The translations under genes and the position numbers were made by a program. The notes under the pieces were generated by a model, which saw only the letters and a list, made by a program, of their open reading frames with translations, searched no databases and was not told where the DNA came from. A stretch of 15,158 bases of DNA from Pseudomonadota bacterium (GTDB lineage Bacteria > SAR324 > XYD2-FULL-50-16 > JAHJRI01): NCBI GenBank assembly GCA_022360105.1, contig JAKSDL010000255.1:1-15158 (forward strand), in the 5' to 3' direction. Positions 1-7,853 of the stretch are shown piece after piece (position 1 is the first letter of the stretch; each line of letters opens with the position of its first letter).

Positions 1-1
1 A

Positions 2-3000
2 GATATCCGGAATGTCCTCTGGATTGGCACTAATGGAGAAGGTCTGGCTAAATATGCCAAGGGACAATTTACCATGTATACCACGCGAAACGGATTGCCG
101 GACAACTCCATAAGAAGAATCTTTATGGATAAAGGCGGCTCTTTATGGGTTGGTACTACCGGGGGACTTGCCAGACTGAATCCGGAATCTGACCGGTTTG
201 AGTCGTTGGATCAGTTTAGCAACAGCATGATCGAAATGATCTTTCAAGACAGCAATGGAAGTATTTGGATAGGTCCCGGAGAAGGTGGGATATTTCAACT
301 GCAGAACAACCGATTTTCGATTCCCGCTTCCCTCAAAAGCATGTCCGGTTTCGTATTGCTCAGTATGATTGAAGATAAAAATGGCACTTTATGGCTGGGT
401 ACCAAGGATCACGGCTTGTTTTCGTATAAAAACGGCGTTCTTAAACGGTATGGCTCAACGGACGGCATTTCTGCAAAATCCATCAACGATATGTGGCTGG
501 GTAAGTATGGCAGTTTGTGGATTGGTACAGATTCGGGACTGTATCGCTACTTTTCCGATACATTTTCCATTTATGATGAAAAAACCGGCCTGAACAACAA
601 TCTCATTACCTCACTTTCGGAAGACACGGAAGGTAATTTGTGGATTACAACTGCCAGGGGAGGACTGGCAAAGTTAAGTGATGGAAAGTTTTTAACCTAT
701 TCCACACCCGAGGGAATGGTTCACAAAAAAGTAAATTCCATTGTGGAATCCAAAGACGGGGCTCTATGGATTGGTACCGATTCCGGATTGAGTCTTTTTA
801 AAGACGGTACTTTCAAAAAAAACACCATTACCGACTATTTTACTGATATTCGAATTCGACAAATCAACCTGGACAGCAATGGAACATATTTGTTCAGCAC
901 ATACAGCAATCTTGGTGTCGTAGAGTTAAACAACGGAGGTTTCAAATCTTATTCGACCAAGCAGGGATTAACCAGTAATCGCTGCCGTGTCAGCCTGAAA
1001 GACAGCAAAGGTAACCTTTGGATAGGCACTTCCAAAGGCCTGAATCGAATTAATTCGGAAGGAGTCAGCACCTTTACCAGAACAACGGGGCTGGTAAACG
1101 ATTACATTATGACAATTTTTGAGGATTCTACAGGAAAATTATGGATCGGCACAGACGGCGGCGGCATTGCTTATTTTGAAAATGAGCGGTTTACCTTCCT
1201 TTCAACCGATGACGGTTTGGCTGCAAACATTGTTTTCAAGATTTTCGAAGACTCCGAAAAGACGTTATGGGTGACTACCAATGGCGGACTCAGCCGCTAT
1301 AAAGACGGGAAGTTTTACAATTTCACAGTTAAGCAAGGTTTAAAAAGCGACTCTATTTTTCAGGCAATCGAGGATGACCGCAACCAACTATGGATGATGG
1401 CTAATATTGGAGTATTCAGTGCGTCATTGAAAGACCTGAACCAATACGCAGATGGCAAGCTATCGATCCTTACCACATCTTTTTACGACACCAGTGATGG
1501 TTTAAGAGCTTCTATTACCCCAACATCATGGGGGATCAAGTCCCAAAATGGAAATCTGATCCTGCCAACCATGGATGGTATTGTTATTATTGAACCGGAA
1601 GACATTCCGCTTAATCCGATACCTCCTCCAATCTATCTGGATCGGGTTCAAATTGATGAGAATATGGTTAATAGCAACAAGCTTAAGTTTCTCGCTCCGC
1701 AAAACAAGAGAATCGTTTTCAAATTCACGGCACTAAGCTATGTAAATCCCGAAAAAGTAATGTTCCAATATATGTTGAAAGGTTTTGAAGATACCTGGTC
1801 GGAACCCTCCGTTGTGAGAGAAGCCTCTTATACCTCACTACCTCCGGGTGATTATGCCCTTCGAATCCGAGCAACAAACAACGACATGGTTTGGAGCCAG
1901 TCCGGTCAGTATGCTGCGTTTACACAGCAACCCTACTTTTACCAGACAACCTGGTTTTATGTTTTGCTGATTGCCTCTACTTTGATTGTATTAACCCTCG
2001 CTTATTTCGTTCGAGTTCGCACTTTGAGACATCGACAACAGGAACTGGAGAGACTATTGTCCGAGCGCACCAAAGATCTTGAAATAGAAAAAGAGAATTA
2101 TCGCGGCATCGTTGAAGACCAGACTGAACTGATCTGTCGCTTTGGATCCTTTTATCAGCTGACATTTGTCAACGAGGCATTTTGCAGATATTTTAACAAA
2201 CAATTCAGTGAATTAACCAATTCCAGCTTTTTGACATTGATTCCGGAAGAGGAGCAATCGGAAATTGAAGCTCAAATAGCAACTCTGAATTCGGACCGCC
2301 AATCCTCAACTATTGAGATTCCCATTCAACTTCCCGAAGAAACCCTTTGGGTTCAATGGACAATCCGTATCTTGCTGGATTCCAACAAGCAACTCATCGA
2401 ATATCAAGCGGTGGGCAGGGATATTACCGAACGGATTGAAATGGAGAAGGAACTAATCGAAGCAAAAGAGATTGCCGAGGAAGCAAACCAGGCAAAAAGC
2501 GATTTTATTGCGGATATTAGCCATGAGATTCGAACACCCATGCATGCCATTCTTGGTTACACAAAGATCGGAATCAATAAAGTGGAAAAGCTAACCACAG
2601 AGCTGATGAAACGCTACCTGACTGAAATACAGACCAGTGGTAACAGGTTGGTCGACTTGATAAACGATTTGCTGGATCTTTCGAAATTGCAGACGGGCAA
2701 GGCGGTATACACTTTTGAGCTTAATTCACTTTCGAAGACGGTTCAGGATGTGATTGAAGAATTTCGTGGCTTGGCAGAAGAGAAGGAAATCACCCTTGAA
2801 TTTAACAGCTCCAGTCTTGCCGATTCCCTGATGATGGACAAGGAAAAGATCAGGCAGGTTGTCACCAATCTGCTTTCAAATGCAATCAAATTTTCCGAAG
2901 CAAAATCGAGAATTGAGATCTCATTGTCCACCCAGGGCCAGATGTTTCTGGTTTCAGTAAAGGATGCTGGTTTAGGTATCCCCGAAGATGAGCTGGAAAC

Positions 3001-3175
3001 GATCTTTGAGAAATTTACCCAAAGCAGTAAAACTTCAGCTACGGAAATCCGAGGGACCGGCCTCGGTCTATCCATCTCCAAGCAGATTGTATCCGATCAC
3101 CAAGGCAGAATCTGGGCAGAAAATAACAAAAACGGAGGTTCCACCTTCCTCTTTGAGCTTCCGGTCAATTATTGA
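2..3175 (+). CDS. Membrane sensor histidine kinase with ligand-binding beta-propeller (5' partial)
   Basis: Periplasmic-sensing, membrane-anchored histidine kinase; the stimulus is unknown. The reading frame is open to the left edge, so the start is missing; 1057 residues are visible and are numbered here from the first one. Residues 1 to about 470 hold twelve Reg_prop blade motifs of the LWIGT..GGL type, one of them degenerate (LFSTYSNLGV). A Y_Y_Y domain follows (about 563-635, with LRIRATNND), then one membrane helix (about 651-671), a PAS domain (about 699-810, ending GRDITER), a HisKA domain with phospho-acceptor H841 in DISHEIRTP, and a HATPase domain with N-box N960, DAGLGIP at 988 and GTGLGLS at 1018. 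The protein stops right after the ATPase domain, so there is no receiver or AraC-type output as in many hybrid relatives. No response regulator gene is in the window, so the partner is unknown. Domain calls are from recognised motifs; the stimulus cannot be inferred. Confidence 0.94.
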   Translation, partial: DIRNVLWIGTNGEGLAKYAKGQFTMYTTRNGLPDNSIRRIFMDKGGSLWVGTTGGLARLNPESDRFESLDQFSNSMIEMIFQDSNGSIWIGPGEGGIFQLQNNRFSIPASLKSMSGFVLLSMIEDKNGTLWLGTKDHGLFSYKNGVLKRYGSTDGISAKSINDMWLGKYGSLWIGTDSGLYRYFSDTFSIYDEKTGLNNNLITSLSEDTEGNLWITTARGGLAKLSDGKFLTYSTPEGMVHKKVNSIVESKDGALWIGTDSGLSLFKDGTFKKNTITDYFTDIRIRQINLDSNGTYLFSTYSNLGVVELNNGGFKSYSTKQGLTSNRCRVSLKDSKGNLWIGTSKGLNRINSEGVSTFTRTTGLVNDYIMTIFEDSTGKLWIGTDGGGIAYFENERFTFLSTDDGLAANIVFKIFEDSEKTLWVTTNGGLSRYKDGKFYNFTVKQGLKSDSIFQAIEDDRNQLWMMANIGVFSASLKDLNQYADGKLSILTTSFYDTSDGLRASITPTSWGIKSQNGNLILPTMDGIVIIEPEDIPLNPIPPPIYLDRVQIDENMVNSNKLKFLAPQNKRIVFKFTALSYVNPEKVMFQYMLKGFEDTWSEPSVVREASYTSLPPGDYALRIRATNNDMVWSQSGQYAAFTQQPYFYQTTWFYVLLIASTLIVLTLAYFVRVRTLRHRQQELERLLSERTKDLEIEKENYRGIVEDQTELICRFGSFYQLTFVNEAFCRYFNKQFSELTNSSFLTLIPEEEQSEIEAQIATLNSDRQSSTIEIPIQLPEETLWVQWTIRILLDSNKQLIEYQAVGRDITERIEMEKELIEAKEIAEEANQAKSDFIADISHEIRTPMHAILGYTKIGINKVEKLTTELMKRYLTEIQTSGNRLVDLINDLLDLSKLQTGKAVYTFELNSLSKTVQDVIEEFRGLAEEKEITLEFNSSSLADSLMMDKEKIRQVVTNLLSNAIKFSEAKSRIEISLSTQGQMFLVSVKDAGLGIPEDELETIFEKFTQSSKTSATEIRGTGLGLSISKQIVSDHQGRIWAENNKNGGSTFLFELPVNY

Positions 3176-3241
3176 GGTTTTAGATTCCATTCCAATAATG
3201 GCAACGCAAGCTTTAAGTCTGCCGACTAATAACAATACCAC

Positions 3242-3277
3242 CGTGAGATATTTCTCAACCCTGAGAAATATCTCACG
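3242..3277. terminator. Perfect 16-bp inverted repeat, possible terminator of the kinase gene
   Basis: Arms 3242-3257 and 3262-3277 are exact reverse complements separated by a 4-base loop (ACCC). The hairpin starts 66 bases after the kinase stop codon. A run of six T follows at 3289-3294, about 11 bases after the stem, which is further away than in a classical intrinsic terminator. It could therefore be a terminator, an mRNA 3'-end stabiliser or an operator-like palindrome. The rest of the roughly 300-base spacer (3176-3477) shows no gene; it has three short related stretches of the form TTTcTCAACC near 3251, 3291 and 3306. Confidence 0.55.
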
Positions 3278-3477
3278 ATCTCGTTCAATTTTTTCAACCC
3301 CGAACTTTCCTCAACCGTTTGTTATCACAAAAATATACTCATCAGTCATAATAATTGGCACTCAACTTGCTGATATCGTGGAGCTATGCGAGATTTGCAA
3401 GGATCGCTTTGAGAATCAGGTAGCAGGTTGCTTGTTACCGGTTGGTTTAATTGTTAATAGATTAGCAAGGTTGAGAG

Positions 3478-3798
3478 ATGGGAGTTACAACAGCAAAAAC
3501 AACGGCAGATGTTGTAGATTCGTTGCTGGGTTCACCTCAAGGTCAAGAAGAAATGGAATCACAGAATTCTTCAATATTAAGGAGCGATAATCATGTGTTG
3601 CATTTTAACCATTTGCCTCCTTATATGATTCAAGACATTCTCGATCTGCTTAAGCATTGCAAGATTAACGATTGGACCATAGACAACAAGGACAAGGATA
3701 CGATTTTGTCTTTCCACCCCGAGGTTGGCAGTTCTGTGGATGTCTTCTATGACAATCTGACCGGTTACCAGATAAAATACAATCGAATGGCAGTTTAA
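3478..3798 (+). CDS. Small hypothetical protein (106 aa)
   Basis: I do not recognise this protein. The start at 3478 has AAGG seven bases upstream, which favours it over the internal ATG at 3553. The first 30 residues are polar, Ser/Thr/Gln-rich and probably disordered. The remaining part reads like a small folded domain: a likely helix (about 47-60, YMIQDILDLLKHC) followed by strands with alternating polar and hydrophobic residues up to the end (TGYQIKYNRMAV). There is no signal peptide, membrane helix or metal-binding motif. It stands alone between the sensor kinase and the TrpF-like gene, with hairpins on both sides. It could be a genuine small gene or a chance ORF; the upstream ribosome site and the plausible C-terminal composition tip it slightly towards real. 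Confidence 0.42.
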   Translation: MGVTTAKTTADVVDSLLGSPQGQEEMESQNSSILRSDNHVLHFNHLPPYMIQDILDLLKHCKINDWTIDNKDKDTILSFHPEVGSSVDVFYDNLTGYQIKYNRMAV

Positions 3799-3846
3799 GC
3801 GTCTTTGCCCTCCATATGCGTTGTTTCTGATTTCAGCATACCACCC

Positions 3847-3869
3847 GGGATCAGTTTCCAGCTGATCCC
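3847..3869 (+). terminator. Hairpin after the small ORF, possible weak terminator
   Basis: An exact 8-bp inverted repeat (GGGATCAG and CTGATCCC) with a 7-base loop lies 49 bases downstream of the 106-residue ORF. It is followed by TTCAGCTTTTCG, a broken T-rich stretch. This fits a weak Rho-independent terminator separating the small ORF from the TrpF-like gene. The remainder of the 219-base spacer holds no gene. Confidence 0.4.
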
Positions 3870-4017
3870 TTCAGCTTTTCGCAAGGCAGGAAATCACCCG
3901 CCACGCTCAATCTCTCAAGAATCCTTTGGTTGACAGTTATTTTTACCGAATGTTAGTTTTTGCCTTCATAATACTTAGTGGATTCTACAAAATCGAATTT
4001 TAACTATTAAAACTGTC

Positions 4018-4683
4018 ATGAGTGTAACTCGCATTAAGATTTGTTGCATTGCCAGCGTGAAAGAAGCAGAACAAGCTGTTCAGGCAGGCGCTTCAGCTTT
4101 GGGCCTGGTTTCCGAAATGCCAAGCGGACCCGGCGTTATCGAAGAAACTCTCATTTCAGACATTGCCAGCCGGATTCCACCGGGTGTTTCATCGTTTTTG
4201 CTGACCAGCAAACAGGACGTCTCATCTATTATCGAGCAACAAAAACGGTGTCGAACCAATACTATCCAACTGTGTGACTCCTTGACCGAAGGTACCCATG
4301 CTGATTTAAGGCAAGCACTTCCCGGCATCAAAATCGTACAGGTAATTCATGTCAGCGGTAAGCAATCGATCATAGAAGCTAAATCTCTTGAGAATCAGGT
4401 CGATGCCTTACTATTGGACTCAGGCAATCCCAAGGCAGAAACCAAAGAGTTGGGCGGAACCGGTCGCACTCATGACTGGCTGACCAGCAGACAAATTGTG
4501 GAAACAGTCTCACTTCCCGTAATCCTTGCAGGCGGTTTGAACCCGAAGAACATCTACGAAGCGATACAGGTAGTTCGACCTTTTGGAGTGGATGTTTGTT
4601 CCGGCACCAGAACGGAAGGCAATCTGGATGAAACCAAAGTCAAACAGTTCTGCGCAGAAGTTCGCGCTGCAGACTTCAACTAA
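4018..4683 (+). CDS. TrpF-family isomerase paralogue (phosphoribosylanthranilate isomerase-like)
   Basis: A 221-residue (beta/alpha)8 protein of the phosphoribosylanthranilate isomerase family, usual length for TrpF. Features that match: KICC at 7-10 (Cys9 at the catalytic-cysteine position of the KICGIT motif), the general-acid aspartate D134 in VDALLLDS, GGTGRTHDW at 146-154, AGGL at 171-174 and VDVCSG at 191-196 for phosphate binding. Features that differ from typical TrpF: KICGIT reads KICCIA, the SPR motif whose arginine contacts the anthranilate carboxylate reads SGPGV (36-40), and the QLHG motif reads QLCD (84-87). No other trp gene is nearby. The catalytic pair is present but the anthranilate site is changed, so the substrate may be different. 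It is followed after 78 bases by lysA. No clear ribosome site precedes the ATG; the start is supported by the usual distance to the KIC motif. Confidence 0.85.
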   Translation: MSVTRIKICCIASVKEAEQAVQAGASALGLVSEMPSGPGVIEETLISDIASRIPPGVSSFLLTSKQDVSSIIEQQKRCRTNTIQLCDSLTEGTHADLRQALPGIKIVQVIHVSGKQSIIEAKSLENQVDALLLDSGNPKAETKELGGTGRTHDWLTSRQIVETVSLPVILAGGLNPKNIYEAIQVVRPFGVDVCSGTRTEGNLDETKVKQFCAEVRAADFN

Positions 4684-4761
4684 ATCCGCATTGAGTATTT
4701 ATCCATAATCTCCTCAATATATATTTGAACACAATCTCAAGAAATTTAGTCAGGAAGAACC

Positions 4762-6027
4762 ATGGCAGTTAAGAAGGTACCATTTAACAAAACCCAACTT
4801 ACAGAAATCATAAAAAAACACCCGACTCCGTTTCATATCTACGATGAAAAAGCGATCGTGGAAAATGCCAGACGATTAAACGAGGCTTTTTCCTGGAACG
4901 AAGGATTTAAAGAATACTTTGCTGTGAAAGCCACCCCAAATCCATTCTTGTTAAAGATTTTACACAAAGAAGGCTTTGGTACGGACTGCAGTTCGCTTTC
5001 TGAACTCATACTTTCTGAACAATGCGGCATTGTCGGTGAGGAGATCATGTTTTCTTCCAATGACACTCCTGCGGAGGAGTTTGTCAAAGCGAAAGAACTG
5101 GGGGCCACAATCAACCTGGATGATATCAGCCACATCGATTTTCTGGAAAAACATGCAGGAATCCCTGAATTAATCTCCTTCCGATACAACCCGGGCAGAT
5201 TACGAAAAGGCAACTTCATTATCGGAGATCCCGAGGAATCCAAATATGGATTTACCAGGGAACAGATTTTTGAAGGATTTAAAAAAGTCCGGGAAATAGG
5301 CTCAAAACGATTCGGCATACACACTTTCGTGGCTTCCAATGAATTAAATCCCCAGTTTTTTGTGGATACAGCCAATATGCTGTTTGAACTAGCTATCGAA
5401 CTGAAGGAGCAAATCGATATCCGACTTGAATTTGTAAACCTTAGCGGCGGAATTGGTATTCCCTATAAGCCCGAACAGAAAGCTGTTGACCTGAATCTGG
5501 TGAGCGATGGAATTAAAAGACTTTATGACGAGAAAATTGTTTCCAACCAACTCCATCCGCTTAAGATATTTATGGAATGTGGCAGAATGGTAACCGGTCC
5601 TTATGGATACCTGGTATCGGAAGTCTTGCACAAAAAAGAGATTTACAGAAACTATGTGGGATTGGATGCCTGCATGGCAAATTTAATGCGACCCGGGTTG
5701 TACGATGCCTACCACCATATCACCGTAATGGGAAAGGAGGATGCAGCTACAGACCATGTTTACGATGTAACGGGAAGTCTTTGTGAAAACAATGATAAAT
5801 TTGCCGTAAAGCGTAACCTACCCAAAATCGATATCGGTGATCTCCTGGTGATTCATGATGCAGGAGCCCACGGGCATGCCATGGGTTTCAACTATAATGG
5901 CAAACTGAGATCAGCAGAATTATTGCTCAGGACTGACAACTCAGTGCTGGAAATCCGCCGTGCAGAAACCCTGGATGATTATTTCACCACTCTTGATTTA
6001 AATGCTGCCAAAGCATTTACGGTCTAA
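4762..6027 (+). CDS. lysA: Diaminopimelate decarboxylase
   Basis: PLP-dependent fold-type III decarboxylase that converts meso-diaminopimelate to L-lysine plus CO2, the last step of lysine synthesis; cytoplasmic. The 421 residues match family length. K56 in YFAVKATPN is the PLP Schiff-base lysine. ECGR at 272-275 corresponds to the EPGR motif with Cys for Pro, and C341-E342 in GSLCENNDK is the decarboxylase Cys-Glu signature contributed across the dimer. DAGAHGHAMGFNYNG at 366-380 includes the cofactor-site tyrosine (Y378). The usual HIGSQ motif is replaced by HTFVASN, a variant that I remember in a subgroup of LysA proteins. AGGAAG four bases before the ATG is a good ribosome site. No other lysine-pathway gene is in the window. 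A related decarboxylase of the same fold (carboxynorspermidine type) is a less likely alternative. Confidence 0.9.
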   Translation: MAVKKVPFNKTQLTEIIKKHPTPFHIYDEKAIVENARRLNEAFSWNEGFKEYFAVKATPNPFLLKILHKEGFGTDCSSLSELILSEQCGIVGEEIMFSSNDTPAEEFVKAKELGATINLDDISHIDFLEKHAGIPELISFRYNPGRLRKGNFIIGDPEESKYGFTREQIFEGFKKVREIGSKRFGIHTFVASNELNPQFFVDTANMLFELAIELKEQIDIRLEFVNLSGGIGIPYKPEQKAVDLNLVSDGIKRLYDEKIVSNQLHPLKIFMECGRMVTGPYGYLVSEVLHKKEIYRNYVGLDACMANLMRPGLYDAYHHITVMGKEDAATDHVYDVTGSLCENNDKFAVKRNLPKIDIGDLLVIHDAGAHGHAMGFNYNGKLRSAELLLRTDNSVLEIRRAETLDDYFTTLDLNAAKAFTV

Positions 6028-6038
6028 ATCATTTTATC

Positions 6039-6058
6039 GCCGGGTCTGAATACCCGGC
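6039..6058 (+). terminator. GC-rich hairpin after lysA, probable terminator
   Basis: An exact 7-bp stem (GCCGGGT and ACCCGGC) with a 6-base loop begins 11 bases after the lysA stop. No T-run follows immediately on the + strand; T-rich patches appear only from about 6090. It is a good hairpin in the right place for a 3' end, but not a textbook intrinsic terminator. Confidence 0.45.
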
Positions 6059-6209
6059 ACCGCTCCTCACGCCTCCTCACCCTTCACTACTTTTTTGACC
6101 TTTTTCCCCTATTTGGATAGGCTTTCAGGGAATTAAAAAGGCTTTGCAACTGTCCGGTTTCCCGGGAATTATTTCTCAACCCAATAATCGTTTTCAATTA
6201 ACCCATTTG

Positions 6210-6590
6210 ATGTCTTTGTCTGTTGTTTTTGCCATAGGAATTGGCGGTTTTTTTGGCGCCATCTCCCGCTACCTGGTAGCCGGTAAAATTTCTTTATGGC
6301 TGAATTCTCCTTTTCCTTTTGGCACATTGGTAGTAAATGCTTTAGGTTCTCTTTTGCTGGGGTTTTTATCCCGTTTCCTGTTGGAACACCTGGTTGTGGG
6401 AGAAACCGTTAGAATTGGAATACTTGTGGGATTTCTGGGAGCTTTTACCACATTTTCAACCTTTAGTTATGAATCTATTGCCCTATTGCAGGAAGGAGAC
6501 ATTTTTCGGGCTTCAGTCAATATTCTTGCAAATGCCTTTGTCTGCATCTCACTTTGCTTGTTGGGACTCCAGCTAGCCAAGTCGATTTAA
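6210..6590 (+). CDS. crcB: Fluoride ion channel CrcB/Fluc
   Basis: Small inner-membrane channel that exports fluoride; family members work as dual-topology dimers. From the ATG at 6210 the protein has 126 residues, the usual size, with four membrane helices. Family motifs are present: GGFFGAISRY (12-21), PFGTLVVNALGS (36-47, with the conserved Asn43) and GFLGAFTTFSTFSYE (74-88) carrying the phenylalanine and TTFST pore residues. A TTG codon at 6144 in the same frame would add 22 polar residues that the family does not have, so I prefer the ATG although it has no clear Shine-Dalgarno sequence. No fluoride riboswitch consensus is visible in the 180 bases upstream. The gene is a single copy here; some genomes carry two adjacent crcB genes, but none lies beside it. 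Confidence 0.94.
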   Translation: MSLSVVFAIGIGGFFGAISRYLVAGKISLWLNSPFPFGTLVVNALGSLLLGFLSRFLLEHLVVGETVRIGILVGFLGAFTTFSTFSYESIALLQEGDIFRASVNILANAFVCISLCLLGLQLAKSI

Positions 6591-6675
6591 TCATGTCGGA
6601 ACCTTATAAAGGAAAATGCCTTCGCCTAAGAATTACGCTCGGTAGTTCAGAGCGTTGCGCAAAACAGGACGCTCT

Positions 6676-7728
6676 ATGAAAGCAATGATCCTAAATAAAG
6701 TAACTGATTTGGAGCGTGACAGTGAACCGCTTCAACTCGCAGAGGTTAAGAAACCCGAACCGGAAGAGTCAGAAGTGCTTTTAAAGGTTTTGGCCTGCGG
6801 CGTCTGCCATACGGAACTGGATGAAATTGAAGGCCGCACGCCACCACCATCCTTCCCTGTGATTTTAGGTCATCAGGTAGTTGGAGAAGTGGTGGAACGT
6901 GGAAAGAATGCCGGATTGCATAATATCGGGGATCGTGTCGGTGTCGGGTGGATTTTTTCGGCGTGTGGTTCCTGTGAATTCTGCATGACCGGAAACGAAA
7001 ATCTTTGTGCAGACTTTCAAGCCACCGGCAGAGATTTTAACGGCGGTTATGCTGAATTTATGACCGTTCCGGAACAATTTGCCATACCTGTTCCGTCTTC
7101 GATTTCTGATACTGAAGCAGCCCCTTTGCTTTGCGCCGGGGCCATAGGGTATCGATCCATGAAACTGACAGAACTCAAAAACGGTCAATCCCTGGGATTG
7201 ATGGGTTTTGGGGCTTCGGCTCATTTGGTTTTAAAAATGGTAAAACATCGACTTCCTGAATCGAAAGTGTTTGTGTTTGCCAGAAGCAAACCGGAAAGAG
7301 ATTTTGCTCTTGAACTGGGTGCAAGCTGGTCCGGTAACATCGATCAAAAACCACCTGTTTTGTTAAACGCCATCATCGACACAACGCCAGCCTGGAAACC
7401 TATTGAACGTTCCATGACCTACCTTAGACCGGGTGGTCGTCTTGTGATAAATGCTATCCGGAAGGAAAACAGGGATCGTAGCGAACTGGGCACCCTTGAA
7501 TACGAATCTCATCTCTGGCAGGAAAAAGAGATTAAAAGTGTCGCCAATGTTACCCGACAAGATATAATTGAGTTTCTGGATCTGGCTGCTTCCATCCCAA
7601 TTAAGCCGGAAACCCAGGAATTCCAATTAAAAGAGGCCAATCTGGCTTTACTTGAACTAAAAACAAGAAAAATACGAGGCGCCAAGGTTTTACAACTGGC
7701 AAACCTCAACCGTGCCCGTAAGGAATAA
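6676..7728 (+). CDS. Zinc-dependent alcohol dehydrogenase family protein
   Basis: Medium-chain dehydrogenase/reductase, expected to oxidise an alcohol or reduce an aldehyde with NAD(P); cytoplasmic. Counting from the ATG at 6676 (350 residues), the catalytic zinc ligands are C44 in CGVCHTE, H66 in GHQVVGE (the usual GHE glutamate is Gln) and C153 in PLLCAGAIGY. The structural zinc site is C97, C100, C103 and C111. The cofactor-binding Rossmann motif is GFGASAH (178-183 region) rather than the standard GxGxxG. Together with the PLLCAGAIGYR stretch this recalls the zinc-binding ADH subfamily 2 (TIGR02822-like). A TTG start at 6655 is possible, but AGGA at 6666-6669 lies six bases before the ATG at 6676 and fixes the start there. 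The true substrate cannot be read from the sequence. Confidence 0.92.
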   Translation: MKAMILNKVTDLERDSEPLQLAEVKKPEPEESEVLLKVLACGVCHTELDEIEGRTPPPSFPVILGHQVVGEVVERGKNAGLHNIGDRVGVGWIFSACGSCEFCMTGNENLCADFQATGRDFNGGYAEFMTVPEQFAIPVPSSISDTEAAPLLCAGAIGYRSMKLTELKNGQSLGLMGFGASAHLVLKMVKHRLPESKVFVFARSKPERDFALELGASWSGNIDQKPPVLLNAIIDTTPAWKPIERSMTYLRPGGRLVINAIRKENRDRSELGTLEYESHLWQEKEIKSVANVTRQDIIEFLDLAASIPIKPETQEFQLKEANLALLELKTRKIRGAKVLQLANLNRARKE

Positions 7729-7737
7729 TCTTTTTGT

Positions 7738-7768
7738 GTAAAATAGCTCTGTATTTGCAGAATTTTAC
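7738..7768. other. Imperfect hairpin downstream of the alcohol dehydrogenase
   Basis: Outer arms GTAAAAT (7738-7744) and ATTTTAC (7762-7768) enclose inner arms TCTG (7748-7751) and CAGA (7758-7761), with a 3-base bulge and a 6-base loop. It sits ten bases after the dehydrogenase stop and about 85 bases before the next gene. It could be an AT-rich 3'-end hairpin or part of the next gene's leader. No clean T-run follows. Confidence 0.3.
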
Positions 7769-7853
7769 CGTAAAAATTGCTATATATTTAGGAAGAGGTC
7801 TTTGAAGAATCATTTTTTCTTTTTAAAAAAATCCATACTAACCTGTAAACACA

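Noticed and set aside
2988..3590. 200-codon + strand ORF overlapping the kinase 3' end
   Set aside because: It reads the kinase ATPase region in the wrong frame, then runs through the hairpin spacer; composition is unlike a protein and rich in Ser/Arg/Asn.
3930..3958. TTGACA at 3930-3935 as a promoter -35 for the TrpF-like gene
   Set aside because: The -35 is perfect, but at 17 bases spacing the -10 is only TTAGTT; nearby CATAAT is too far away. Not strong enough to call.
4839..5375. 178-codon minus-strand ORF inside lysA
   Set aside because: It is fully antisense to a gene with clear catalytic motifs and has no recognisable domain.
6028..6209. Possible fluoride riboswitch upstream of crcB
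   Set aside because: The conserved GATGG-type and pairing elements of the crcB RNA motif are not present; the region is C/T-rich spacer plus the lysA hairpin.
6635..6655. tRNA-like GGTAGTTCAGAGCG and a 6-bp ACGCTC/GAGCGT hairpin before the alcohol dehydrogenase
   Set aside because: Only a D-arm-like snatch; no anticodon arm, T-arm or acceptor stem can be drawn around it.
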